NCBI GenBank assembly: GCA_009760855.2
Contig: WPIO01000064.1
Span: forward strand, 1,104,001 to 1,168,000
Source of the DNA: Cristatella mucedo
Lineage: Eukaryota; Bryozoa; Phylactolaemata; Cristatellidae
Reading direction: 5' to 3'
DNA length: 64,000 nucleotides
Position numbers and translations under genes: made by a program. The notes under the pieces were generated by a model, which made no database searches, was not told where the DNA came from, and was given only the letters and a program-made list of their open reading frames with translations. Shown here piece after piece: positions 37,190-49,143 of this stretch; positions within the stretch are counted from its first letter, which is position 1, and every line of letters begins with the position of its first letter.

Positions 37190-37385
37190 GTAAGGTAAAG
37201 GTCAGCTGATTCGACAGCTGACTCGTTTATAAAGCAGTTAGAATGGCCATAGCGGTGGCTATCGCTTCCACTTGCAGTGCGAAAGTAAGAAATGCCTGCT
37301 GCCGGACTCGAAACCAAGACCTGGATCGTAAGGTTCGAGCACCTCACCACTAGGCTAAGCACCAGATGTTATCATCATTCACGTG
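37190..37385 (-). mobile_element. Diverged SINE1-like copy
   Basis: The minus strand reads CTTAGCCTAGTGGTGAGGTG (A box), GGTCTTGGTTTCGAGTCCGG (B box), then body words GGAAGCGATAGCCACCGCTA and TGGCCATTCTAACTGC. Confidence 0.6.
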
Positions 37386-37389
37386 AATG

Positions 37390-38615
37390 TAAAGCGCATA
37401 TGTCTCAAGTCCTTTTTCTAGCGATGTTATCGTGCTTGCGTGCTACTCCAGGTTAATCGTGCCAAGAGTTTGGTCTAGCAACGGGTGCCTACCCGGCTGC
37501 AGACGGCTAGGTGATGCAAGGTGCAAAGACCATATGTGTCTACTTAACCTAGTTGGAGGTAATTCGCTTTCTACGTCTCCTTCCCTTTCAATAGAGGTGC
37601 TTTCTACGGCTGCAGCACTTTAAGCCATGGAAACCAAGGTCAGTTCTTTACATTCCAGGGCTGTGGTCACACGACATGGCCGTCAACCCAAGCATACCTA
37701 AAGTTCACCAAGACCATGTGGTAGCCTGATGTGGGGCTGCTAACTAGCTTAACTTGGCTGCAAGTGAGATGGCTGCTTCTGCCTTCAATTTCCTGTCTCT
37801 GATAGGTGCTGCTGCTGCAGCGATTGGTCTTTCTCTGGTTCCGACAGCTCATCTCTAGCTCAGCCCCAATCACTCAGCCACGGGTCAACAGAACAGAGAA
37901 CTGTGTCTCGTCCGAAAGCCAAACTGATTGACCACGGACCTTTTTAGCTCAGACATTTTGGCTGCAGGCGATTCGGTAGTTGGTGCCTGGGAAGTAAAGG
38001 GTCGTCTGTTTCCTCAGTAGTTACCTCGTGCGGCGCTCGTCGGGTCTCGGCCACTCATCGTCTAATGGGAAGTCGTAGTCATTATGCTAGTGAAGCAGGT
38101 GGTGCCACACCGGGGGTGGGGTGGCAGATCCATTATACCAGCGAAGCAATCTGTGGCCATGCCGAAGGCGGATTGACCAGACTAGTGAAGCGCTCTGGAC
38201 CGCGTAGGTGCTCTTGGTTTATCCACGCAACGAGCAGCCATTGTGGCGTTTTGTGTGCTATTCTAGACGTCATCGTAGGCATGCTGGACAGAAATGCTGT
38301 ATGCCAAGCTCATTCCAGCTGCTTTCTTGCCAGTTAAAAAGGCAGCTCAAGTAATGGAGCACTGCAGCGTCTACCAGACTGACTGAATGCTCATCTGATT
38401 CATCGCATCGTCTGAGTGTGTGCTTGCTTGGTCAGTCGCAGCAGCCATGCTGCAAGCTTTACGCTACTTCGATCTTGCGGGAGCTTCACGTCTTGAGTGG
38501 TTGAGCAAATGCAATAATCTGTTAGAATAGCGATTTCGCCTCACGCCAAGCTGAAGGACGGGGCTGCTGTGGCATTAATGGGAATGCCGCACCAGCTATA
38601 GGCAGCGTTCGCAGC
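37390..38615. other. No gene identified
   Basis: Between 38075 and 38195 a phrase of the form TAxxAGxGAAGC recurs three times about 55 bp apart. Otherwise nothing was recognised. Confidence 0.35.
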
Positions 38616-38620
38616 TGTAA

Positions 38621-38758
38621 CGTCAGCTGCCAAATGATGCGTAAGGGAGCTTGCCAAGATCTGCCGAGCGCATTTCGTTAAACCACTTAGTTGTCTACTT
38701 CTACGGACCGCTCGGCCAATCGTGGCAGGATCCGATACGGATCATTTGGCAGCTGACG
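38621..38758. repeat. Inverted repeat: two 50-nt arms around a 38-nt loop
   Basis: Arms 38621-38670 and 38709-38758 are reverse complements at 42 of 50 positions without gaps. The outer 18 positions (CGTCAGCTGCCAAATGAT) and the inner 8 match perfectly. Pairing does not extend clearly beyond these ends. It could be a foldback element remnant or a hairpin RNA precursor; the sequence alone does not decide. Confidence 0.8.
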
Positions 38759-38759
38759 G

Positions 38760-39335
38760 CGTTGCCTCCGCGGGCGTTGCATATCTCGTTCGGGCATCAC
38801 CACTGATGCTGACCATTCCTTTCCTCCAGGCCAGAACGAGGCGAAAGCACAAGATGAAAGCACAAGGCGTGCAATCTTAGACAGACTGGGGCATGGGCTT
38901 TCGTCCGTTGCGCTTAGTACGCCTCCCCTTGCTCGTTCTCTTCTTCTTTCTGCTGCCTGAAAGTATCGAGCTACAAGCACGAGGTTAAAACCTCGCCTAC
39001 ACTACGACGTCATTGCGGGCCTTCCCAGCGGTTAACCGTTGAGCAAGGAGTAGACAAGGTCTGTGACCTCTTCTTTGCTACATGTCAACATTACCGGAAT
39101 GCAGAGTTGGCTCATTCCGCCTAGCCCAAAGACTTCGTTAACAGCAGAGTTACGCAGGGCGAGTAAAAAAAATAGGTGATTCAAAACTTGTATTGCGCAC
39201 TACGAGAACTGATTTCCTTTCTTTCAACTGGTGAGTGGAACTAACGCGCACCATGCGAGCACGCTGCAGCACGTAAGGACAGTTCACGTGGACTGCGAAA
39301 ATGCTGCGAGGAAATTGTGGGAATCCAGCTTTCTA
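38760..39335. other. No gene identified
   Basis: A minus-strand open frame of 97 codons overlaps the hairpin and extends to 38980. It has no recognised domain. Confidence 0.35.
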
Positions 39336-39339
39336 AAAA

Positions 39340-39465
39340 TTGTCTAGTCGAGCCAGGAAATATCACGATGCCACTTGGTGGCAAGTTCCAGACTTGGGGA
39401 TATTAGGAGCTGGAGGTATGTCCTCCAAAGGATACGAGATTCATTGCATCAGCACTGTAGCTGAT
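39340..39465 (-). mobile_element. Old LINE A relic
   Basis: Plus-strand words GGCAAGTTCCAGACTTGGGG, AGCTGGAGGTATGTCCTCCA and AAGGATACGAGATTCATTG align with GTGAGTTCCAGGCTTTGGGA, GCGTACGAACTA and CTCCAAAGGATTTGAGGTTT of younger minus-oriented copies. Confidence 0.55.
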
Positions 39466-40044
39466 CGACCAAATTCAGAGAAGCTGCTGACCGGAATGCG
39501 ATCGTGGGCATCGAGGGGTGCGGCCTTCGTATGAGTAGCCGTGGCGAGAGAATGGAGAGCCTGACCGTGACAAACGGCGCTTGGAAGTCAGCTGCATGGT
39601 GAAAAGCCAGGCCGGAGAGGAGCTGCGATCTTTGCTAGTTGCGATGGTTTGTCTCTGCATCTGGAAGCTTTGGAAAGCCACCAGAGCTTATTTTTTCACT
39701 CGAAAACTGAATGCTCATTGCTCGTTGGATTTAAAATGACTTTAAAAGACCGCGAATTGTTTGCTATACAACTCTGAGTGGTCACACTACTCGGGTGTTG
39801 ACTGTTAGGCCGATAATTCCTTGGCCTTCTTCGTTGACAAAACTGCGTGCCTCCGTAAAGATACCTCAAACTAAAGCAAGTGTTGAGCTGCATTATGTGA
39901 ACTTACTTAAGAGATTGTGTATGGTTTCTGAATAAGAAGGGAATAAACCAAGTCTAGTAAAAAGAGCTCATCTCCTCTAGGAAGAACCTCTGCCATACCC
40001 TCTGTATCCTTCACTAGCAGACCCACTTACTCCAACCATAATTA

Positions 40045-40790
40045 AGTTTTTTATGCCTCTCTGGATAAAGGGATTGTTCCAAAGTCTTTAAAATTGGCCA
40101 TCATTTAAGTTAATTTTTAGAACCTGGATTAGATTCAGAGGTTCTATCAAACTATCACCCAGTCTTCCTTATTTCTTTATTGTCAAACATTCTCAAAATG
40201 ATTATCACTAAGCAACTTGCAAGACATATTGAGAAAGATTAATTTTCAGACATATTGCTGTCGGAATTTACGCAACCCCCCCCCCCTCGACTGAAACTGC
40301 TCTCCTTCGTACGTCCAACGACATCCTAACCGGCAACGGCGATGGTAACGCTATTGCCCTGGTACAGCTCCATCTGTCGGCTGCGTTTGACATTATTAAT
40401 CGCGACATCCTACTTGAAGGATGTAAAAAAGCTAACGTCCGGCAGGCGAGGCACTGGCAAGGATAAAATCGTACTTGTATGATCGCATTCAATACGTATC
40501 GCGTTGTGGTCAAGACTCATTAAGCAGACCAGTAGTCATCAGTGGAGCTCCACAAGAGTGAGTGCTCATTCCTTTGCTGTTCTCCATTTATACCATTCAA
40601 GCCTCTGGGAAAAGCGATTCGTCCCCATAGGGTTGGCTATCATTTCCATGCTGACAATATTCAGCTGTATTTTTCGTACAAACCCCTGGAATCTGCTGAA
40701 GCCACCAATAAACTGAACGCTTGCCTTGAAGATATTCAATCCTATATGTCTGAGTATGTCTCGCAGACTTCTCCGTATCCATTGATGCAT
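40045..40790 (+). mobile_element. LINE C fragment (distinct L2/CR1-like reverse transcriptase)
   Basis: Broken frames give LSNYHPVFLISLLSNILKMI, ETALLRTSNDIL, LVQLHLSAAFDIINRDILLE, YHFHADNIQLYFSYKP and CLEDIQSYMS. The order is the RT order of Jockey-superfamily LINEs, but residues differ consistently from LINE A. The catalytic YADD motif is FHADN here, so this copy is dead. A C10 run lies near 40276. Confidence 0.75.
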
Positions 40791-40799
40791 CACAACACT

Positions 40800-42315
40800 T
40801 CTTAGCGTGCCTCCTAACTTAATAAGAGCTCGAGCTGCCAATGCTTTAAACGTGTCTCTCAGAATAATTCTCGACTTGTTTTATGGACTCAGCACTGCTC
40901 GCGCACTAAATCTCCAATGCGTGCCTCTAAAGTGCCTCCTCGAGTCAGTCGCTGTGTGGCCGGCAAAATACTACTCAGCAAGCACCAAGAAAGGCTAAAA
41001 GGGACGACATCGAGTTTCGGGTTAAGTGCTCCTTTACTTATCATGACGGCATATAGTTTCCCCGCTGGTGGAGGTTATAGGTTATAGGTTATAGGTTTCC
41101 CTTAAATGGCACGTGATGCGCTTCGAATTTCTGTTGAAGGAAGAAAGACGGCGATTACGAGGTTCAACAACTGTGCGAAGCCAGTTACATAAATTGATCG
41201 GGTACTAAGCCTTTCAAGATGTCGTAAAAGGCTTTTTTATAGTGGTTGCTCTGTTGGTTACAACGTTAGCACATCATATAAAGCAATGCTATATTTATTG
41301 ATAGTTTTATCAACGCTGGGAAGTTGGTAACACTCTAAAGGACTCAAAACGCGTGACCGGCTGAGCCACTGCACCAGCACCAAGCAAGGATTAATCGAAG
41401 AGTAATTTACTCAAGTCATTGCGATCAAGAACAAGAGTGGATGTCGAGGCTCGAACTGTTTGGGGCTCGTTGAATCTCGCAGCAAGATAACGACCCTAAG
41501 CAGATTGTCAGGCAGGTGAAGTACTTGTTGACGAATCCTTGTTTGGTGCTGGTGCTGCTGTGGCTCTGTGCCGGTTGCCCAGTCTGAACCCTATATAAAA
41601 CGCCTATGGCGCAATTGCTACAGGCGGCTGAAACCGGTTGTTTAGCCTACACCGGTAGCCGATCTTATCAGTAAAACTCGGGCTCAACGGAATGTGCTAC
41701 AGCAGAAGGTACAACGCAGAAGCTGATGGCCTCTAGTCGTGGCCAAGCAAATTGAGGTCATAAAGTACCGCGTTGGGACGACGGCACACTAAACTCATAC
41801 ACACCAAAGCAAATGTGTTGTGTTTGTCTGTGGGCTTTCAATGAATATTTTCACGTGCTTCCCATAAATTAAGTCTGGTATCTGGTATCGTGGAAATTCT
41901 TCTTATCATCCGAACAAATTTTCAGCCGCAGCAGCGGCGGCCATAATGCGAGGAGTTTTTTGCCTGAGTGTACGTGCATTCAGTAGTTAAAATCTTCCCG
42001 AAGCTTCAGTAATCGGTGCTTAGTTGCCATGCCATCAACTACGCCATTTAAAATCTTCTGAACAGCCTTACGCGCAACGCCTGTCCGTAATTTCATTTAA
42101 TACGTTAGCTTTCGATTGATATACTTTGTTATGCTCACACCTTAATGGGTATATTGCAAATAGAGTTCGTATTTTGGAGAGCTAACTCGGGAGCTAGTAT
42201 TCACGCAACTCGGAGTACGGGGTTCTTTTTCTGAACAACAACTGCAAAACAAAATGAGTACGCAAGAAAAGGATTTATTGCCGTACGGTGTGCAAAAGAC
42301 TTTTAGGTCATAAAA
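40800..42315. other. No gene identified
   Basis: A short AGGTTAT tandem (about 3.5 units) lies at 41069-41095. A possible minus-strand tRNA-like head (GGTGCAGTGGCTCAGCCGG) near 41360-41385 is too short to call. Nothing else was recognised. Confidence 0.35.
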
Positions 42316-42319
42316 CTTT

Positions 42320-42916
42320 ATGCCACTACAGCGGACTATGAATATGGCTACAAGGCTGGTCTTCAAGTCCCAGCGGTTTGAGCACGTGTCACCTTTGCTG
42401 AAAGAGCTAGGATGGTTGCCGGTGGAGCAAAGGATACAGAGCAAAGTTCTTACGCTGACCCACAAGGCCCGCCACGGCTTGGCTCCTTCGTACCTAGCTG
42501 AACTGCTGCATCAGTTTCAGCCTGTTCGCGCCCTCAGGTCCTCTGTGGACAATAAATTAGCTGTCCCATTCCTCCGCTTAAAGACAGTTGGCGACAGAAG
42601 CTTGAGCTCTGCAGGTCCTAGACTGTGGAACTCGCTTCCACAATTCTTACGCAACGACATCTAATCTCCAACTGCCGACTATGGCACATCTTTTTCAGCA
42701 GTCCTGAACTGCTACTTCTATGCTACTCACTACCTCAACTGCTCTCCTAACTCTGCTATGCTTCCCACTTTCTCTTTGTTGCGTGAGACGAAGTCTGTTG
42801 GGTACCGAATGCGTACCGAAAGCCACTTAGGCTGTGAGTGCGCTATACAAAACTCTCCTGCGTAACACCCACATGGTCTTTATGACTTTGTGGAGTTACT
42901 GACGGAGGTACAATAC
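42320..42916 (+). mobile_element. LINE B fragment, best-preserved copy
   Basis: A 114-codon open stretch encodes FEHVSPLLKELGWLPVEQR, VLTLTHKARHGLAPSYL and LSSAGPRLWNSLPQFLRNDI, then a stop. The complete 3' UTR follows and ends GTTACTGACGGAGGTACAAT. It is the reference copy for the other LINE B fragments here. Confidence 0.9.
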
Positions 42917-43015
42917 ATTTTCCGTCAGCAAATTTTCTTCGGCAGTGCTTCTCCGTTTGCCGTTGGATGTGATCCGCGGAATTATCTCAGAATTTTTGCA
43001 AACAGTTATTCCACC

Positions 43016-43139
<124 letters not shown>

Positions 43140-43379
43140 CTTGCGTGTGCCTCTCTATCTCACTGTCTCAGCCTTTGTTTGTGTCTCTCTCACTCTGTCC
43201 CTCATTTTTTTTACCCCAGGTGATTCTTTTCCTCTGCATACCCCTTAGCCTCTCTTGCTGTTTCTCTCTGTCTCTTCCCTGCTCCATCTTGCTAAATTTC
43301 TTACTCCATCTCCCTCTCTAGTACTGTCTATTGATAGGCATGCTAGGACTAAAGTAAATCAGACCAATCCATCGTAGCT

Positions 43380-44480
43380 AAGGCTAAGTCTAGTTTCGAT
43401 GAACATATTGTTGAATCACAGGTGCGCAATCCAAACATGCTGATGTCTACAAGCAACAATCTTCTTAATCACTCCCAGATGAGCTCATTATCTCACAATC
43501 CTCACGACGATCGCGGCGATCGCTTCTATAGCTTCTTGGTCAGCAAGAAAGACAAGGTCCGAAAGTCCATCCCTAAGGAAGTAGCATTCACTCCAGACGC
43601 CTGTCGCTCAATACAAACCCCGCAGGACTTACTTCCCTGAATTCACTGCTGCGCCTCGATGTCAGAATTCAAGGAGTCCACAAGTGACCTCATCCTGTAA
43701 TTCATCCCCCAATCAAAGATGGCTACTAGTCCTTTAGACTCTATACCCACTGTCTTGATTCTACGATGCGTAGATCTGCTGCTGAAATGCATAACCAACA
43801 TAATAAATTTGTCCGTAGCTTCAGTGCATGTTCCTGCCTTTGTAAAAACGTCGTAGTTAGGCCACTAAGTAAGAAAGCAACGCTAGACAAAAAAAACTGT
43901 ATCCGCCCAGTCTTCCTTCTATCGTTAGTATTAAAGACACTGGAACGAGTTGTAGCAGATCAGTTGAGCTCTCCATTTGAAAATTTAAACCCGGCAAATA
44001 AGTTTCAGTCTAGTTTAAGAGCTAATCATTTCAGAGTCAGCATTGCTTTGGGTGTATAACGACCTTTCTGGAAAAAGCGGACTTGTGTAGAGTCTCTGCT
44101 CGTTTTTCTCGATCTTTCGGCAGCTTTTGGTACTATTGATCACCAAGCCCTTCTCATAAGCCTCTCACCTCGCCTGGGCATCACTGGCACTGCACTTTAA
44201 CGATTTAGATCGTATCTCAGACGGAGGCTTCAGGGTATTGATGTGAACGAACAAAGAGCATCCAAGGAACCGCTGAAATATGGGGCATCGCAGGGCGCTC
44301 TGCGCTCGCTCCGGTTCTTTTCATAGTTTATCATCTCCCTCTTGCCGACGCGATCACCCAGCATAATCTAGGCTTTCCCTTCTACGCAAGTGGCAATCAA
44401 TTGTGCCTTTGCTTTGATACCCCGCCCCCAGTCCTCTAGCACGTCGAGTTCTCTCAGCTCCTTTGGTTTCGCAGGTGATG
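43380..44480 (+). mobile_element. LINE A fragment: linker and RT, heavily mutated
   Basis: Remnants include MLMSTSNNLLNHSQMSSLS, DRFYSFLVSKKDKVRKSIP, SPLDSIPTVL, SFQ...NHFRVS, LDLSAAFGTIDH-like words (frameshifted) and [12 protein letters not shown]. The fragment changes to the opposite orientation at about 44510. Confidence 0.8.
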
Positions 44481-44509
44481 GTACGCAGATTTGACTGTGG
44501 AGCCTATTT

Positions 44510-44760
44510 GATTGTCTAGCGACTAGTCATTTTGCAAGAGAACAACCGGACTTTGGGCAGACGCTCAAGCGGATATGCCGATCCAGCTGATTTCGAGATA
44601 GGCTTTCCGAATTTTTTCGTAGCTCTGGATTTTTCCTTAGTTAGTAATTTGGTTTCATCTTCATTCAGTTTCAGAAATCTGGCGGCCATCCAAGTACGAA
44701 TGTCTGCAATGCATGCTAACCGGAAAGAGAGAGAGGGAGAGAGGGAGAGAGAGAGTTTTG
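44510..44760 (-). mobile_element. LINE A fragment with expanded GA/CT in the post-RT linker
   Basis: The minus strand encodes CIADIRTWMAARFLKLNEDE and TKLL. At 44722-44757 the linker has become (GA)n, read as Ser-Leu repeats. Head-to-head with the preceding copy. Confidence 0.8.
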
Positions 44761-45199
44761 AAATGCCAAAACGCAGAAAAGCATAAAAGCACGAGCCCAG
44801 TTGTGCGTTGTCCACATGTAAGCGATGTGCTAGATTGTGTTCGCGATTATATCGGCGAAATGCGGATTGTGCATTGCAAAACGAAGGTGGCCTAAAATAG
44901 CTGCCCGGGCCACTCCGTTTGGCAGCGGTTAACCTCTGAGCGGCCCCGAGAGCCGAGCCCCCGAAAATACAGCCAGGGGTAAATTCTTTTACTTTGTGAC
45001 TGCATCCTCTTTTTGCGCCAGCACAGAGTTGTATTTCATGCAGTCGACAATGTACTTTACTACTCGAGACAAAAATACTACCTACTGCAAGGTATGTTCG
45101 CCGATGTTACTTCTGAGACCTCTCCGAATGACGAGAGCCGAAGAAAAAACTCACCACCCTCAAATTGCGTTTTTGACAAAGCTCGCGAAAGGTCCGAGT

Positions 45200-46100
45200 T
45201 GCTCGGTCAGGCTTTAGAAGCTGCCGCAACGCGGCGGCGTCGCCTAGGCAAGTCGGAGTTGTGCCTCCTGTCCCACCCAGTCGGAGCTGCACGCGGGCGT
45301 AGCTGCTAACGAGTCGAGCACAGCAAAGCCGCACGGCCGCTGCTAGCCGCCAGTCGCCGGCCGCCGACCTTCACCGGATGCTACGGCGGCCGCTCAACGC
45401 TCTAGTTCGTTCGGCAGGTCGGACCGACGCAGACTGCACTCGAGCGAGCGACCGCTACGTCCGCTCGACTGACCTCGCGCCTGTGGACCCGCGGTACGTC
45501 TTATCTCGACCGACCGAGTGGGATGAAGCACTTGAGCCTCTCTGCGCCGCCGCCGCCGCCGGAGAAATTCTTAGCCACCGAGCATCCGGTACGCGCGGAG
45601 CCGGCCCGGTCTAGCAAGCGGCGCCGGTGAATGCAATTAATCATCGCAGGCCGCCGCGCTCGGCAGCTGCGCTCGCGGCGGTGGGTTGAGGCAAGTGGGC
45701 GCGAGCGCGCCGCCTGCGGTCGTACGTCGATCGCGAGGCTCTCGAGCGGGTCAGGTAGAACTCCGTAGAACTCGGCATCGTCCCGCCAGCAGTCAAGGCC
45801 GCCGGCAGCCGACGGGTGTCCACTCCACGCCGGCTAAACTCGGCGCCTGTGCCGAGACGCGGAGGAGCGGCAATGGGCAGCAGACGATTCGCACGGCACA
45901 TGCATGTATTGGTTGCAAGTCGACGATCTGCCAGCGTCAGTCAGTGCAGCCGCCAACAGTGCTGATGAGGCAGGCCGTGCCGGCATCTGTTCGTGCATTA
46001 TGCGTGCACTGACCTACGATTTTCAGACTGCGGGCACCGGGCGGAAAGGGCCGAGCGAAAAGAGAATGGCGCAGTTTCCATGGCCACGTGACTTGATTAC
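45200..46100. promoter_or_regulatory. Orphan CpG-rich block
   Basis: CpG-dense and GC-rich like the ends of the window, but without a recognised exon. Plus-strand ATG at 45378 opens MLRRPLNALVRSAG, an Arg-rich, acid-free start of mitochondrial-presequence type. It is followed by CGGCAG|GTCGG, a weak donor-like site. Minus-strand frames are open too. It could be an unrecognised promoter with a first exon, or only a CpG island. Confidence 0.4.
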
Positions 46101-46102
46101 CG

Positions 46103-46240
<138 letters not shown>

Positions 46241-46564
46241 CATAACTTTTAATTGCACACTTGTGCGAGAACAGCATACGAACGCGTACAATATTGGACG
46301 CAGAGCTATGCTACTTTCCCCAGCAAAGTCCACCTGGTTACCCGTCTCTCCTTTCAGATGATGTGGCGAGCTCAGCTTTTACTCTTTATATAGAAAAGTG
46401 TGCGTTGCGTGCGAAGCTTCAAAAAGCCGTCGAGGCTACGCTGCAGCACATCGGTGCTTTGTCTAAAAGACCCCTCATTAGGACAGCGAACGTTGATAGA
46501 GCTACTATAGCAGCGATCGCCACACACCGACGCTGCTAACGCGTCCACTGCCATTCCCGATAAG

Positions 46565-47960
46565 ATTAATAATAATAACAATAATAATAATAATAATAAT
46601 AACAATAGTATAGTGCTAATAAATTAGTATAGTGATAATAAATTGGTAGTGTCCTCAGAGAAATAAATCTCTTTCAAGGCACTTTGCAGATGCTGCATAG
46701 AAAGCCTTACCAAGTAAATGGTAATATATAACATATTGGCAAATATGTTATATCCGCAAGCAGATGGTACAGTGTAAGCGGGCATATGCACACGAAGAAC
46801 GAATCATAAAGACGCACTAAATGCTGGAATAAATAGTAGTGTTTAAGCTTCTTTTTAAATGTCTTCACCTCAGCGGACGTTGTGGCGTGCGTCGATAGTG
46901 AGTTCCGAGCTTTGGGAGCGTTCGAGCAAAAAGCACGGTCTCCAAAAGGACTCGAGGTTCGTACGATAGTGAGCTGCAATGGCTCACTAGGTAAGGTGGT
47001 TGTTTTTAACGACCTCGGCCCCGAGGACGTGGGTTCAAATCCTGCGGTGGGCGATCCTTTATCGCCACTGCAAGCGGTGGTGATAGCCGTAAAGGCTCTT
47101 CTGTCGCTATACAAAAAGAGGCTGTTTAATCAACTAGGATTTATTTATTTATTTATTTACGAGGTGCAGGTAAACCATTCAATTGTGAGAAGCCGGTTGT
47201 ACGATGCTTAGTCCGGTGGGGGAGTAGACCTGGTAGGCAGGCTGGAGCCAAAGAATGACGGAACCTGAATGTGAGTGATAAAACCTTGAATTCGATGCGT
47301 TGCATGATTGGGAGCCAGTGTAGATCTCGAAGAGGGGTGTGGTGTGGCAGCTGCAACTCTCATGGCAAACAAGCCCAGCTGTAGAGTTTTGCACCAGCTG
47401 TACGCGCCTGATTGCACAGGACGGTAGACCAGCAAGCAGTGAGTTACAGAAGTCAAGACGGGATGTCACAAACGTAAGGAATAATTGAGATGTGGTATCC
47501 CTGTCTAAAAGAGCCCTAATTTTAGCAATGTCAAGTATCTGAAAGTAGGCAGACTTGAAAGTGGAGCTAATAGGTTCGTCTAATGAAAGGTCACTTGGAA
47601 CAATGCAAATAGATTTCGTGCAGATTCAAAAGATGATACGCTGGCGAAGCCAATTTTGAGCGCTATTTCCCATTCCAGAATGACGCCCGGTCTGAAAAAA
47701 GCTGGTAGGTTGATTTTGTCGTCATTCAATTTAAGAATGTTTGCAGCCACCCATGTGCGCATGTCATCAATGCATGCCGCAAGGGTATGTAGAGAATTCG
47801 ACGCGTTTGAGGGCTAGGTTTGAAGGTACAACTGAATGTCATCTGCATTGAATTGAAAGCCTAAATTTCTCTTGGAGATCACGTTGGAAAGAGGTAAAGC
47901 ATAAACTGTGAAAAGAAGCGGACCGAGCACAGAGCGCACTGCGGTATTCAATTCTTAACC
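46565..47960 (-). mobile_element. LINE A fragment split by SINE1
   Basis: A degenerate (AAT)n at 46565-46610, the tail CCTCAGAGAAATAAATCTCT, and a C-terminus near 46890-46960. SINE1 sits at 46967-47157. The ORF then continues: CNSLLAGLPSCAIRRVQLVQ, FESARNLFALFQVTF, MRTWVAANILKLNDDKINL, and the RT end as complement of FQFNADDIQLYL near 47830-47870. Confidence 0.88.
46967..47157 (+). mobile_element. SINE1 copy nested in LINE A, with target-site duplication
   Basis: AGTGAGCTGCAATGGCTCAC, A box TGGCTCACTAGG, GGGTTCAAATCCTG (B box), the SINE1 body to CTATACAAAAAGAGGCTGTT, and the tail TTTATTTATTTATTT. Both sides carry TACGA (46962-46966 and 47158-47162). Removing the SINE plus one TACGA restores the LINE sequence GGTTCGTACGAGG. 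Confidence 0.9.
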
Positions 47961-47964
47961 GGTA

Positions 47965-49140
47965 TGATCACCGCCAGCCATTGACATTGTCGACGAAGCT
48001 AGTCGCCCCTTACTATTATATCATTCTCAATTGATAACCTAAACATTGCTTTATCCCTCGTGAGCAATGTAGAGTGTGGAATCAAGCACATCTAGATAAG
48101 TATTTAGTGTAACGGAGCTCGTTGGGTGTACTTGAGGGACAATTTCCGATCGACGGGTGGGATGATCGCTAGCGAAGATCCGGCAGGATGTCTCAGAAGG
48201 ACGGGTCCCTCTGCTACGGAGTTCGTAGCATGCTCAGCTACGCAACGTAAGTAGGTCGTGATTCATGTTGTTCAGACATGCTAGGCAGAAATAAAAAAAA
48301 AATGTTGGCATTCATCAGAGAGAGAAAAGGCGTCCTACGGCTCAGAGGGAGGGGACGGCGAAGCAGCAGCAGCGATGGCCGATTCGTTTGTGCAACTAGC
48401 GGCTCTCGCACGACGAATGGCCAATAATCGCTGATTCAGCGGCGCGATATGGGTAGGCATTACGCTTGTACCTAGTAGCAGGTCACTTCGACGAGTAAAG
48501 TTGCACAGTTAATCCAGTGACTGAGCCAGAGGGGGCAGGAGGCATTTGCCCCCCCCCACCCCCCTACGGCTGGTCAGCGACCTGCGCCACCTCTTATTGC
48601 TCTGCTCACCTACCTTCACCAAGGATGAAAATATGCCTTAACTCCACTCGATGAGAAACTGCCGACTTAATTTTTTTTTAAATATGATTTTGCGCTATAT
48701 TTTTTAATCGTTTGCGGGTCTTTCACCAATATGAAAATTATGCAGGTCCCTCACCCAAGATGAAAATCCTAGCTCCGCATAGAGTAAATCGCATACGATT
48801 GGGCAAGATGGAATATTTTATACTACTAGCTAAAAATATTACGTGATCATAATTTTTGAATTCAGAAACCACTCAGTATTTAAATTGCACCCGAAAATTG
48901 TACCCAGCCATTAATCTTGGTGATTCATCTCGAAGAGTTTTTATAGCCGTGAGCCAATTTCGTAACTCTTTTTGGGTGGTCAAAAGATGCCACCAAGCTC
49001 ATACAGCTAACCCTAAAACAAATCTTTGGTTTTGTAATTAAGTCCAATAAATGTAAGTCCCACGTCCTTATTTGCAATATTAAATAAGACGGCTGTCAGC
49101 CAAATAGCATAAGAACCCAATGATCTTTGCTCCAAGTTTC
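47965..49140. other. No gene identified
   Basis: Contains C8/C6 runs near 48550-48565. Phrases resembling CCCTCACCAAGATGAAAATC recur between 48610 and 48770. No coding signal. Confidence 0.4.
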
Positions 49141-49143
49141 GAG

